DNA from: UBA5239 sp040394635
GTDB lineage: Bacteria; Verrucomicrobiota; Lentisphaeria; Victivallales; Victivallaceae
Assembly: GCA_040394635.1 (NCBI GenBank)
Contig: JBEBRW010000024.1
Span: 1-64,000, forward strand
Length of the DNA stretch: 64,000 nucleotides
Reading direction: 5' to 3'
In this document: in pieces, positions 51,189-59,702 of the stretch
Layout: each line of letters begins with the position of its first letter
Numbering within the stretch: position 1 is the stretch's first letter
Translations under genes and position numbers: made by a program
The notes under the pieces: model-generated
What the model saw: the letters and a program-made list of their open reading frames with translations, nothing else
The model's database searches: none
What the model was told of the DNA's origin: nothing

Positions 51189-53453
51189 CTATATGAGTTT
51201 CCAGAATCTCCGGATGATCAGTTCCAGTAAATATACCGCGGCCATCAGGATAAACAACACGGGGGTGTGCCACAATGGACGCGAAAAATGTTCCTTGAGC
51301 TCGATATCGTCGCGGTTGAAGTGCTCCGCCGGTACCAGCTTCGAGTCGGTGACGACGCGGACGTGCGGCAGCGTGGCGAAGTTTTCGAGCGCCGCGAGGT
51401 CGGGCTCCAGAATCCGCGCTTCGAGTTCGCCGGGGTCAGTGGCCATGGTGGCGAAGGTGAATTCGGCGACCGGTTTTTTGTCGTAAACCGCCCGGAGGGT
51501 GTACTCCTTGCCGCCTTCGACCGGAAACGAGCAGAGGATTTTGTCGTCGGCGAACTCGGCGGTCAGCGCCTTTTCCTGTCCGCTGGATTCGAGGCGGCTG
51601 CTCAGCAGTTCGGGGTTGGTGATGAACGGGCTTTCCAGGTACGCGTGCATGGTTTCACCGGCTGCGGCGAGGTTGGGCACGAGCCAGCGGGTCTGGCGGT
51701 TCCGCCCGGTGCCGAGGTAGGAGAAAATATTTTTCCAGAAAATTTCGTAGGAATGATTGTCCGACGGCAGGTTCATGCGCCAGCGCCAGAGTGGGTCGGC
51801 GGCCAGCACCATGCTGCGGCCGTCGCCGAAATTCTGATAAGCGAGCAGCGGGTGCCGGCGGCTGGTTTTGTCGGTATAATACGCCAGCAGATTGGCGCCC
51901 GGCTTGAGCGATTCGACCAGCGCCATGTCCTGAAATTCGGGAATCACGGGCGTGGTTTTGCCGTCCTCGGTTTTGCTGACGAAAACCGGGCTTTTCCGGC
52001 CGAGATCGGTCAACTCGAACTTATACATTTCCGGCGGTTTGTAGGTGAATTCCTCGCTGGCGCGCACCTGTCCGTCGAAACGGGTGGGCGTGGTGCCGCG
52101 CGCAATTTCCTGGAGAATCCGGCGGGTGTCCGCGTCGCTGCGGGGATCGACGGGGGAGTTCGGGTCGAACTTCACAGGGAGCAGTTTTTCCAGCGTGCTG
52201 CGTGCGTATTCCCGGGCAGTGCCGGGGTTGCCGGTGACGAAGAGTAAACCGCCGCCGCTGCGGACGAATTCGTAAATATCTTCTTCCGCACTCGCCGGCA
52301 GCTCGCTCTGGCGCATGTTCATCAGCAACAGGACATCGAACTTTTTCAGTTCGGCTTTCGAGGGGAAATCCGAACCGTAAGAAGTATTTTTCGGGAAAAC
52401 CCCATGGGCGAAACGGACGTCGAGATTGACCGACTTGTCGTCGGCGAAAACATTGCGGATAAAGCGGGTGCCGAAGTCCAGCGCACCGTTGAAAATCAAC
52501 ACGTTGACGCTGTCCTGCGGTTCGGTTTTTTCGATGGTCCAGTCGACGGCGTCGCGGACCTCGGTACCGGTCACGATCCGGGCAGTGAGGCGGTCGGTGC
52601 CGGCGACCGTGGACGGGTAGCGGTATTTGATGGTGCGCAGCCCGGTGCCGGCGGTGATTTCGGCGGTGTGGATGATGGTGCCGTCGCGAATAATTTCGAG
52701 GCGGGGCGCGGTATTCCGGGCGATATTGCTGCAGCGCACCAGAAACGTCAGGTCGTTCTCGGTATTGATGAACGCATGGGTGGGGGCCTCGAGCTTGCGG
52801 AACCGGATATCCGGCGGGGCCGCGAGTTCGTTGGTCGCGGGCACGAAAATATGCGGCAGCGCGGAGGCGGTGAGCGCGGCCAGCACGGACTCCTGTGTCG
52901 TCTGCGAGGTATCGATGCCGTCCGTGAAACAGATCACCGCGCCGTATTTTTCCGCCTCGAAACGGGCGTTCCAGTCGATGATTGCGTCGTAAAAATTGGT
53001 CTGCGCGGCATTACTTTCCACGGATTCTTCGTCCACTCTGGCGACCGGGCGCAGGCTGGTGCCGAAGCGGTAGAAATCATAGGTCTGGTGAGCAGGATCT
53101 TTTTCCACTTTGTTCGTCCAGAAATCGATGGCGTCGTGGAGGCGGTCGCGCTTCCACTGGTCGGGCTTGAGCATGCTGCCGGATTCGTCGAAAACGACCG
53201 CGATTTTCACATTTTCCCGGTCGGTGAAAACACGCTCGGTGTCGATGCGCGGGTCGGCCAGGCAGAGCAGGATCAGCAAGCAGAAAATCAGCCGCAGCGC
53301 CGAGAGCGTGACCTTGCGGGCCGCGCTGAGCTCCCGCCGCGTGTAGCGATAGGAAACGGCGATGACGACTGCCAGCAGCAGCGCCGCGGCCGCCAGTCCC
53401 CACCAGCCGCCGGGGAAATTCCATTGAAACTGCTCCGTAATCCTCTCCATCAT
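51189..53453 (-). CDS. Membrane vWA protein with intact MIDAS
   Basis: 754 residues. TM helices at about 16-35, 52-67 and 735-750 frame a periplasmic region. A von Willebrand A domain (about 82-210) has a complete metal site: DESGS at 89-93 and CFTDGIDTS near 171. A second Rossmann-like domain (about 320-580, with FDVLLLMNM, SGGGLLFVTGNPG and GRSMVLAADPLWRW) looks like the glutamine-amidotransferase-like domain of this family. In the MoxR operon, it starts by ATGATG overlap with the upstream stop. Likely part of an envelope protein complex assembled by MoxR. Confidence 0.82.
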   Translation of the reverse strand: MMERITEQFQWNFPGGWWGLAAAALLLAVVIAVSYRYTRRELSAARKVTLSALRLIFCLLILLCLADPRIDTERVFTDRENVKIAVVFDESGSMLKPDQWKRDRLHDAIDFWTNKVEKDPAHQTYDFYRFGTSLRPVARVDEESVESNAAQTNFYDAIIDWNARFEAEKYGAVICFTDGIDTSQTTQESVLAALTASALPHIFVPATNELAAPPDIRFRKLEAPTHAFINTENDLTFLVRCSNIARNTAPRLEIIRDGTIIHTAEITAGTGLRTIKYRYPSTVAGTDRLTARIVTGTEVRDAVDWTIEKTEPQDSVNVLIFNGALDFGTRFIRNVFADDKSVNLDVRFAHGVFPKNTSYGSDFPSKAELKKFDVLLLMNMRQSELPASAEEDIYEFVRSGGGLLFVTGNPGTAREYARSTLEKLLPVKFDPNSPVDPRSDADTRRILQEIARGTTPTRFDGQVRASEEFTYKPPEMYKFELTDLGRKSPVFVSKTEDGKTTPVIPEFQDMALVESLKPGANLLAYYTDKTSRRHPLLAYQNFGDGRSMVLAADPLWRWRMNLPSDNHSYEIFWKNIFSYLGTGRNRQTRWLVPNLAAAGETMHAYLESPFITNPELLSSRLESSGQEKALTAEFADDKILCSFPVEGGKEYTLRAVYDKKPVAEFTFATMATDPGELEARILEPDLAALENFATLPHVRVVTDSKLVPAEHFNRDDIELKEHFSRPLWHTPVLFILMAAVYLLELIIRRFWKLI

Positions 53454-55936
53454 TTACCTTTCTGCTGTTCGGGGTTGGAAAGCCGTTCGAAATATTCGGC
53501 GGTGGCTTTGCGGTATTTCGGCGGGACGTCGCCGGCGTTGAAAATATAAACCCGCATGTCGCGTTTGAGCTCCACCAGCAGCCCCGCAATCAGCGAAACC
53601 ACGTGCGAAGTATTCTCGGAAATCTCCTTGTAAGCAGCGGCGGCGCCGCTTCCTTCGCCCTCGGCCGAAACGGTGCTGACGGCGGCACGGCTCCGGTCAC
53701 GGGCGGCCTCGATATTTTTCTTGAATTCGGGCTTGGAAGCGTCCTCGGCCAGCTGGTCCAGCGCCAGCGAAACATCTTCCAGCAGTTTCTTCATTTCGTC
53801 CATCACTTCGGCGGCTTCAGCGGGCGGGAGTTCTTCCGGATTTTTCGCCGCGTACTTGAGCTGGCGCGACTGCTCGTTGAGTTTGCCGGCGGCGGACTCC
53901 AGAAATTGAGCGAGATCCTGCCCGTCCATCCGCATTTCATTGATGAGATCCTTAAGCGCTTTGAGTTCTTCCAGCATCTGCTCGCGGTTGCCTTTGGATT
54001 CGGCCCCCTGATTGAGGCGTCCGGCGAGCTTGCCGAGTTTACCGGCGTTGCCCATGGTGCCTTCTTTGCCCTGCTTCCCGGCTTCCCCGGCCATTTCGCC
54101 TGCCATATCCATGAGTTCGGCGCTCGCCTGTTCGGCCGTCATTTTGCCGGATTTGAGGGCCCCGGCGAGCTTGTCCAGCTTATTACGTGCGTTATCCATG
54201 GCGAGGCGGGTGGCATCGTCGGAGGCTTTTTCCAGCATCTTCGCGGCGCTTTCCAGATTGGCGGCAGCCTTCTGTCCCTTCAGCGAAGCGGCGGAATTTT
54301 TGTTGGCGCGCAGGTTGTCGGAGGATTCGGCCATGCTTTCCGCCGACTGCTCGAGCTTCTTCTGCAGCTCCAGTGACAAATTGGTTTTCAACTGATTGGT
54401 TTTGTCCTGCAGCGTGTCCTGTTCGTTGGCCATTTGCTCCTGTGATTTCCGGTCGGGGGATTGCTCGTCTTTCTTGATTTCGTCGTTCAGTTTTTTCTGT
54501 TCCTCGATCAGTTGCTTGAGCTGATTGTGCGGATTTTTCGCGTCATCCAGTTCCGGCGGCTGGAACTTCTGCTTGTCCTTGAACGGATTTTCATCGGGTC
54601 TCTGCTGGGCGCCTTCTGCGGGCGGAGCCTTCAGCATCAGTTTGCGGATATTTTTCATGGCCTGAATCAGGTTGGCAATCGCTTTTTGCTGGTGCTGCAG
54701 ACCTTTGTCGATGGCGGGTTCGCGCAGGGCGCTGACGCTGTCGTTCATGTTCCCGTGGGCGAGCTCCAGATGATTGATGATGTCGGCCGGCACGGTGCGG
54801 AATTTCGGGTCCAGCAGGAAGGTGTTGAGATTGTAGGCGAGTTCCTGCTGCTGGGCGATGATATTTTCATGGACCTTGACCGTATCGATGGGATTGTTTT
54901 TGTCCGGGTTCAGGTGATAGATTTTCAGGGCGAATAACGCTTTGTTGAGCCGGAGCTGCCGGTTCAGAAATGCGTTCAGGATTTCCATGAGGTCGGCGCC
55001 GGCCTCGGTCAGCTGATCGGCCTCGCCGGTGAAGACGTCCTCGCGGAACGGGCGGACCTCGATGAAGCCGGGTTCACTGAGGATGGTCCGCTTTTCGCCG
55101 CCGACCATGGCCTGTCCGGTCAGGTGATAACTGACCAGGTCGAAGGGCTTGACGTTGAAATCCTCCAGCGTCAGGAACGAGCCGAAACGGATTCGGCCGG
55201 TCTCGCCGGGGAGCTTTTCCGGCGGGATATTCGAGTGGAACTCGGCGTTGACATAAACCGCGAGGGCCAGCCCGGTGAAGCCATGAGGCGATTCGCCCAC
55301 GCCCTCCCAGTCCAGCTCGTCGAGCGGCTTGGCGCGGAGCTCCTTTTCTTCGGGAATGGTGATGATCAGTTTGGCGGTCTCGGCGGCGAGTTCTTTCTGC
55401 TTTTCCTCTTCGGCCTGTTTTTCTTGCTCGGCGCGAGCCTGTTCCTCCTCGAGCTCCTTGTGAACTTGATTGAGCTCGCGGTTGTGATGCATCAGCCCCA
55501 CGTCCAGCCCGGTGAAAAGCAGCGCCGCCGCCATGAAAAGCAGCACCAGAAAGGTCTGCGCCGGAAGCTTGAAGGCTTTGAAAAGATGACGGCTCTCGGT
55601 GGCGTGTTCGTTTTTCAGCGGATGCTCCGAGTGTTCCAGCTCAAGATATGCTTCGAAGTGATTGAACGACCCGGCCTGGCCGTCGAATTCCCGCGCCGTG
55701 GCCCGCCGTTTTTCGTAGCGGATGATGCACAGCAGCAGGAACCCGGCGAAGCCCGCCAGCAGCAGGATTCCGGCGATGATGTTGAACACCAGATAATACT
55801 CCCGTTTCGGGTCGAAAATACCGGTGGAAAACAGCACCGCCGCGGCCGCCAGCGCACAGCAGCTCCAGAACTTCAGGCCGGAACGGTAAATCCGCGACAG
55901 GCGGTACAGGATAAATTGTTTTTTCACGGATTTCAT
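53450..55936 (-). CDS. Large coiled-coil membrane protein (DUF4175-like)
   Basis: 828 residues. TM helices at about 22-40, 48-70 and 130-150 are followed by a long, strongly charged coiled-coil region (about 160-770) with Gln/Lys/Glu-rich segments and a Met/Gly/Ala-rich part (about 590-650). No catalytic motif seen. Similar proteins occur beside BatA, vWA and MoxR genes in PVC and Bacteroidota operons, and the DUF4175 label is by resemblance. It could act as a spacer or scaffold from the membrane into the periplasm. One base separates it from the BatA-like gene. Confidence 0.75.
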   Translation of the reverse strand: MKSVKKQFILYRLSRIYRSGLKFWSCCALAAAAVLFSTGIFDPKREYYLVFNIIAGILLLAGFAGFLLLCIIRYEKRRATAREFDGQAGSFNHFEAYLELEHSEHPLKNEHATESRHLFKAFKLPAQTFLVLLFMAAALLFTGLDVGLMHHNRELNQVHKELEEEQARAEQEKQAEEEKQKELAAETAKLIITIPEEKELRAKPLDELDWEGVGESPHGFTGLALAVYVNAEFHSNIPPEKLPGETGRIRFGSFLTLEDFNVKPFDLVSYHLTGQAMVGGEKRTILSEPGFIEVRPFREDVFTGEADQLTEAGADLMEILNAFLNRQLRLNKALFALKIYHLNPDKNNPIDTVKVHENIIAQQQELAYNLNTFLLDPKFRTVPADIINHLELAHGNMNDSVSALREPAIDKGLQHQQKAIANLIQAMKNIRKLMLKAPPAEGAQQRPDENPFKDKQKFQPPELDDAKNPHNQLKQLIEEQKKLNDEIKKDEQSPDRKSQEQMANEQDTLQDKTNQLKTNLSLELQKKLEQSAESMAESSDNLRANKNSAASLKGQKAAANLESAAKMLEKASDDATRLAMDNARNKLDKLAGALKSGKMTAEQASAELMDMAGEMAGEAGKQGKEGTMGNAGKLGKLAGRLNQGAESKGNREQMLEELKALKDLINEMRMDGQDLAQFLESAAGKLNEQSRQLKYAAKNPEELPPAEAAEVMDEMKKLLEDVSLALDQLAEDASKPEFKKNIEAARDRSRAAVSTVSAEGEGSGAAAAYKEISENTSHVVSLIAGLLVELKRDMRVYIFNAGDVPPKYRKATAEYFERLSNPEQQKGK

Positions 55937-55937
55937 A

Positions 55938-57803
55938 TCAGTTCACCGTCCGGTTGGAAAGCAGCAGTTCGGTCAGGGCGAAAACCAGCAGCAGGATCAG
56001 CAGCAGGCTTTTGTAGTCCTTGGCTTGATCGAGTCTGGCGAGCTTGATTTCGGGCTTTTCTTCGGCGGTTTTCGGGGCGATCCACACGGCACAGTCGAAT
56101 GGCTCCGGCAGCGGCGCGAGATCGGACTCGCGGGTGTCGACATTGACGCTGTACAGCTTGTCGCCGACCTTGAATACCCCGGCCCGGTTGCGCTTCAGCT
56201 CGCCGCCCGGCAGCATGAGCGGCTGCGAGGCGGTCAGGAAGGAATCGGGCTCGCGGCTGCTGTCCGCGCAATACAGCACCAGTTCGCGCCAGAATGGCAG
56301 AAATGCGCCGTAGGTCTGGAAATTGGTGTGGGCGCGGTCGATGGCGGCGGCGAGGACGATGAGTTTGCCGCGTCCGCGATTCATTTCCACGACTGCCGGG
56401 TGTCCGCCGCTGAACGACGCGATAATCCGCGCGCCGGGCGGCACCTGAAGTACCGGCACCTCGAAAAACGAAATATCGAACCAGCTTCCGGCACTCACTT
56501 CCAGGTATTCGCGGAACACCGGATGCTCGAAATTGATCATCTCAAACTCGGTTTGTCTGACCGGGTCGGCGGCGACCCCGATACCGAAGCGGTCGAGAAG
56601 GGATTTCATGCCGCGGGTGTGGCGGTAAACGATGATGACACTGGTGCCGTTTTCGAGGGCCGTTTCGAGCTGCGCGGCGGCATCGGATTCGAGTCCGGCG
56701 TCGTCGCTGATGATCAGCAGCGGGGCCTTCTCCGGGAGCTTGCCGTCCTGGATAATACTTGAGCCGCCGTGCAGCGCCTCGCGGATGAAATCGAACTCGG
56801 CGGCGCGGGTCAGGTAAATATCGGGGGCTTTGAACGGATTGACCGCGAAGTAACGGGTATTGTCGAGTTCGAGGTCGTCCTTGGCGGTTTCGAGCACCAC
56901 TTTGCCGCTGAGCTGAGCGGGTTCGGCGGCGGGTGTTTTGAGCTTGAATTGTTCGCTTTTTTCCGAACGCGGCAGCAGGACGATTTCGCGGGTCTGCTGC
57001 AGTTTATCGTCCAGAAAGACCTTCAGGACGCAGGTGGTTTCCTCGGCGTTGAAATTGGCTAGTTTGACGTTGAGGTCGAGTTCGAGTCCGGGCAGGGTGT
57101 ACTGGGTGTCGACGGTGGCGGAAGTGATGGCGGTATTGCGGCGCGGCGCGGGCGAAGTCGCCGGGCGAATCCGGATTTCGTCCGCGTGTTTGAGGAATTG
57201 ATGAGACGGCAGGCGACGCCACGGCAGGGCCTGATGGTCGGTGATCACGGTGATGCGCTTGCGGGCGGCGGAAATCATGCCGAGGCGGCTGTCCGCCTGA
57301 TAAAGCGCCTGCAGGAAGTTGGATGTGGTTTGTGAGGATTCATTGAGGTTGAAAAACGCGTCCAGCGCTTTCCTGTCCGCGGTGAATTCGCCGCTCCAGC
57401 GGACGGTGTCCGCCACCGCCGCGCCCAGCACCGGGGCCTTCGGCGAGACCGTGCTCAACTCCTGCTGCAGGGCTTTTTTGATGGCCTCCTGAGCATGCCG
57501 GGTGCCGGTGCTGAACGAAATATCGCGGATGATGACCTCGGCACTCTCCGGTTCGAGGTCGATATCTTCGAAGTAGGGCCACGCAAAGGCGAGGCAGAAA
57601 AACGCCAACGCTGCGCAGCGGCAGAACAGAATCAGGTATTTCAACAGATTATTGCGCTGCTGGCGCTTGGCGATTTTGCGGGTCAGCAGGTAAAAGGACG
57701 GAAACATTTTGATCGTCGTGGGTTTGAGCCGGAGCAGATGCAGGATGATCGGCACCGAAAGAAACGTCAGCCCGGCCAGATATGCGGCAAATGCGAAGTT
57801 CAT
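55938..57803 (-). CDS. BatA-like vWA-fold membrane protein
   Basis: 621 residues. The N-terminal BatA domain (LTFLSVPIILHLLRLKP and two TM helices within about 1-85) precedes a vWA-like domain starting IIRDISFSTGTRH, where DISFS keeps the DxSxS metal motif though the rest of the site is weak. A Rossmann/amidotransferase-like second half (about 330-560) and a last TM helix (about 600-615) follow. Start overlaps the DUF58 gene by 4 bases. BatA relatives belong to aerotolerance-type MoxR/vWA operons. Confidence 0.82.
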   Translation of the reverse strand: MNFAFAAYLAGLTFLSVPIILHLLRLKPTTIKMFPSFYLLTRKIAKRQQRNNLLKYLILFCRCAALAFFCLAFAWPYFEDIDLEPESAEVIIRDISFSTGTRHAQEAIKKALQQELSTVSPKAPVLGAAVADTVRWSGEFTADRKALDAFFNLNESSQTTSNFLQALYQADSRLGMISAARKRITVITDHQALPWRRLPSHQFLKHADEIRIRPATSPAPRRNTAITSATVDTQYTLPGLELDLNVKLANFNAEETTCVLKVFLDDKLQQTREIVLLPRSEKSEQFKLKTPAAEPAQLSGKVVLETAKDDLELDNTRYFAVNPFKAPDIYLTRAAEFDFIREALHGGSSIIQDGKLPEKAPLLIISDDAGLESDAAAQLETALENGTSVIIVYRHTRGMKSLLDRFGIGVAADPVRQTEFEMINFEHPVFREYLEVSAGSWFDISFFEVPVLQVPPGARIIASFSGGHPAVVEMNRGRGKLIVLAAAIDRAHTNFQTYGAFLPFWRELVLYCADSSREPDSFLTASQPLMLPGGELKRNRAGVFKVGDKLYSVNVDTRESDLAPLPEPFDCAVWIAPKTAEEKPEIKLARLDQAKDYKSLLLILLLVFALTELLLSNRTVN

Positions 57804-58723
57804 CGGAGCCTCCTTCCGCGCCGGGTGCGGACCGCCAGATAGGTGCTGAGCGCTTCCAGTGGCACCCGGTCGGTGGAGAAGAGCACGTAATCGCCGCCAC
57901 GGCTCTTGGCGGCTTCATTCAACCTGCTGCTGTGGCTTTCGAGATTGGCGAGGTATTCCTTGCGGACGAGGTCGGGCGAAATGACCATTTTTTCGCCGGT
58001 TTCGCTATCCTGCAGCAGCATCGTGTCGCGATACGGGAAAAAACGCTCGGCATAGTCGAGCACGTGAAACAGAATGATCTCGCAATTCTTGCCGTGCAAC
58101 TGATCAAAAACGGAGGTGAATTCCGCCGCGTCCGCATAGAAATCCGAGATCAGGATCACGATCGTGCCGGGGCGCATGGATGCCGCCGCGTCCGCCAGCG
58201 AGGCGGGCAGGGGGCAGTCGAGGGCCTCGGGTTTGGTGCGCAGGCGCTCGAGCATTTTGGTGAAATGCGGCAGTGTGCCAGCCGGTTTCAGGTAGCGGTC
58301 CGGGGTCTCGCCGATGGTGCTCAGCGTGAATTTGTCCTTCTGATTGTGCATGAAAAGCATACAGGCGGCGGCGATGGACGCGGCATAATCCCATTTGCTC
58401 ATGACACTGCCGCGGTCCAGGAAATCCATTGAGCGGCTGGCGTCCATGAAAATGGCGGTGGAGAGGTCGGTATCCTCCTCAAATAACCGGACATGGAGGC
58501 GGTCGGTACGCGCATAGACTTTCCAGTCGATGGCGGTAATGCTGTCGCCGTGGATATATTTACGGTGCTCCTTGAATTCGGCGTTGTTGCCGCGAAACGG
58601 ACTTTTGTGCATGCCCGCGTAATAGCCGCTGACCAGATAGCGCGCCCGCAGCTCCACGTCCGGCAGGCGGGAGAGGAGGTCGATGTCCAGAAATTCACTG
58701 ATTGGCACGCCGTTGGAATCCAA
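57800..58723 (-). CDS. DUF58 protein
   Basis: 307 residues, typical. The conserved block YIHGDSITAIDWKVYARTD (about 56-74) is diagnostic of DUF58, followed by a vWA-like domain with MDASRSMDF (about 93-101) in place of a classic MIDAS. DUF58 genes nearly always follow moxR and their proteins are probable MoxR clients or adaptors. No signal peptide or TM helix, so cytoplasmic. Four bases after the moxR stop. Confidence 0.92.
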   Translation of the reverse strand: MDSNGVPISEFLDIDLLSRLPDVELRARYLVSGYYAGMHKSPFRGNNAEFKEHRKYIHGDSITAIDWKVYARTDRLHVRLFEEDTDLSTAIFMDASRSMDFLDRGSVMSKWDYAASIAAACMLFMHNQKDKFTLSTIGETPDRYLKPAGTLPHFTKMLERLRTKPEALDCPLPASLADAAASMRPGTIVILISDFYADAAEFTSVFDQLHGKNCEIILFHVLDYAERFFPYRDTMLLQDSETGEKMVISPDLVRKEYLANLESHSSRLNEAAKSRGGDYVLFSTDRVPLEALSTYLAVRTRRGRRLR

Positions 58724-58727
58724 CTTG

Positions 58728-59702
58728 TTACCTCACCGCTTTGACGATTTCACCCAGGATATTTTCGAGCGTCACATGGTCCGCCTCGGCGCGGTAGTTC
58801 AGGATCACGCGGTGGCGCATCACACCCGGCAGCGCCCGCATGATGTCCTCGTCGGCCACATTCAGCCGCCCGTCGAAGGCGGCGAACGCCTTGCCCGCCA
58901 GCGCCAGGTACTGGCAGGCGCGCGGCCCCGCTCCCCAGCGGATGTATTTATCGGCCACCGGCAGCTCGCCGGGACGGGTTCCGCGCACGATCCGGGTGGT
59001 GAATTCCGCCACCGAATGCGGCACCGGAATATGGCGCACCGCCTCCTGGAATTTGAGCAGTTCATCGCGGGTGATGACCTTTCTCAAACTCACCGTTTTT
59101 TCGTCGGTGGTTTCGAGCATGATCCGGACCTCGGTGGCGTAATCCGGGTAATTCACGTTCAGCGCGAACATGAAACGGTCGAGCTGTGCTTCCGGCAGTG
59201 GATAGGTCCCTTCCTGTTCGATCGGGTTCTGGGTGGCCAGCACGAAAAACGGCTCCTGCAGCTCGTAGCACTTGCCGGCCACGGTGACTGCGCGCTCCTG
59301 CATGGCTTCGAGAAGGGCGGCCTGGGTTTTCGGCGGCGTGCGGTTGATTTCGTCCGCCAGCAGCAGATTGGTGAAAACCGGGCCCTTGATGAACTTGAAT
59401 TCACGCGCCCCGGCGGTCTGGTTCAGCTCGAGGATTTCACTGCCGGTAATGTCGCTCGGCATCATGTCGGGCGTGAACTGGATGCGTTTGAAGCTGAGGT
59501 CCGCCACTTCGCTGAGGGAACTGACCAGCAGCGTTTTCGCCAGTCCCGGCACCCCGGTCAGCAGGCAGTGCCCGCGCGAAACGATGGCCGCCAGCAGCTC
59601 TTCGATCAATTTATCCTGGCCGAAAATCTTCCGTCCAAGCTCCTGACCGACTACATTCATTTTGCCCGGCAGTTCCTTCAAGGTTTCGGCTGCGTTGATC
59701 AT
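58728..59702 (-). CDS. MoxR-family AAA+ ATPase
   Basis: 324 residues. Walker A GVPGLAKT (about 44-51), Walker B LLLADEINRTPPKTQ (about 112-126), sensor LATQNPIEQEGTYPLPEAQ and a C-terminal lid domain identify MoxR, a chaperone-like ATPase that helps metal insertion into or assembly of vWA proteins. Start overlaps the preceding stop by 4 bases. It is second in the operon and its likely clients are the DUF58, BatA-like and vWA proteins encoded downstream. Confidence 0.95.
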   Translation of the reverse strand: MINAAETLKELPGKMNVVGQELGRKIFGQDKLIEELLAAIVSRGHCLLTGVPGLAKTLLVSSLSEVADLSFKRIQFTPDMMPSDITGSEILELNQTAGAREFKFIKGPVFTNLLLADEINRTPPKTQAALLEAMQERAVTVAGKCYELQEPFFVLATQNPIEQEGTYPLPEAQLDRFMFALNVNYPDYATEVRIMLETTDEKTVSLRKVITRDELLKFQEAVRHIPVPHSVAEFTTRIVRGTRPGELPVADKYIRWGAGPRACQYLALAGKAFAAFDGRLNVADEDIMRALPGVMRHRVILNYRAEADHVTLENILGEIVKAVR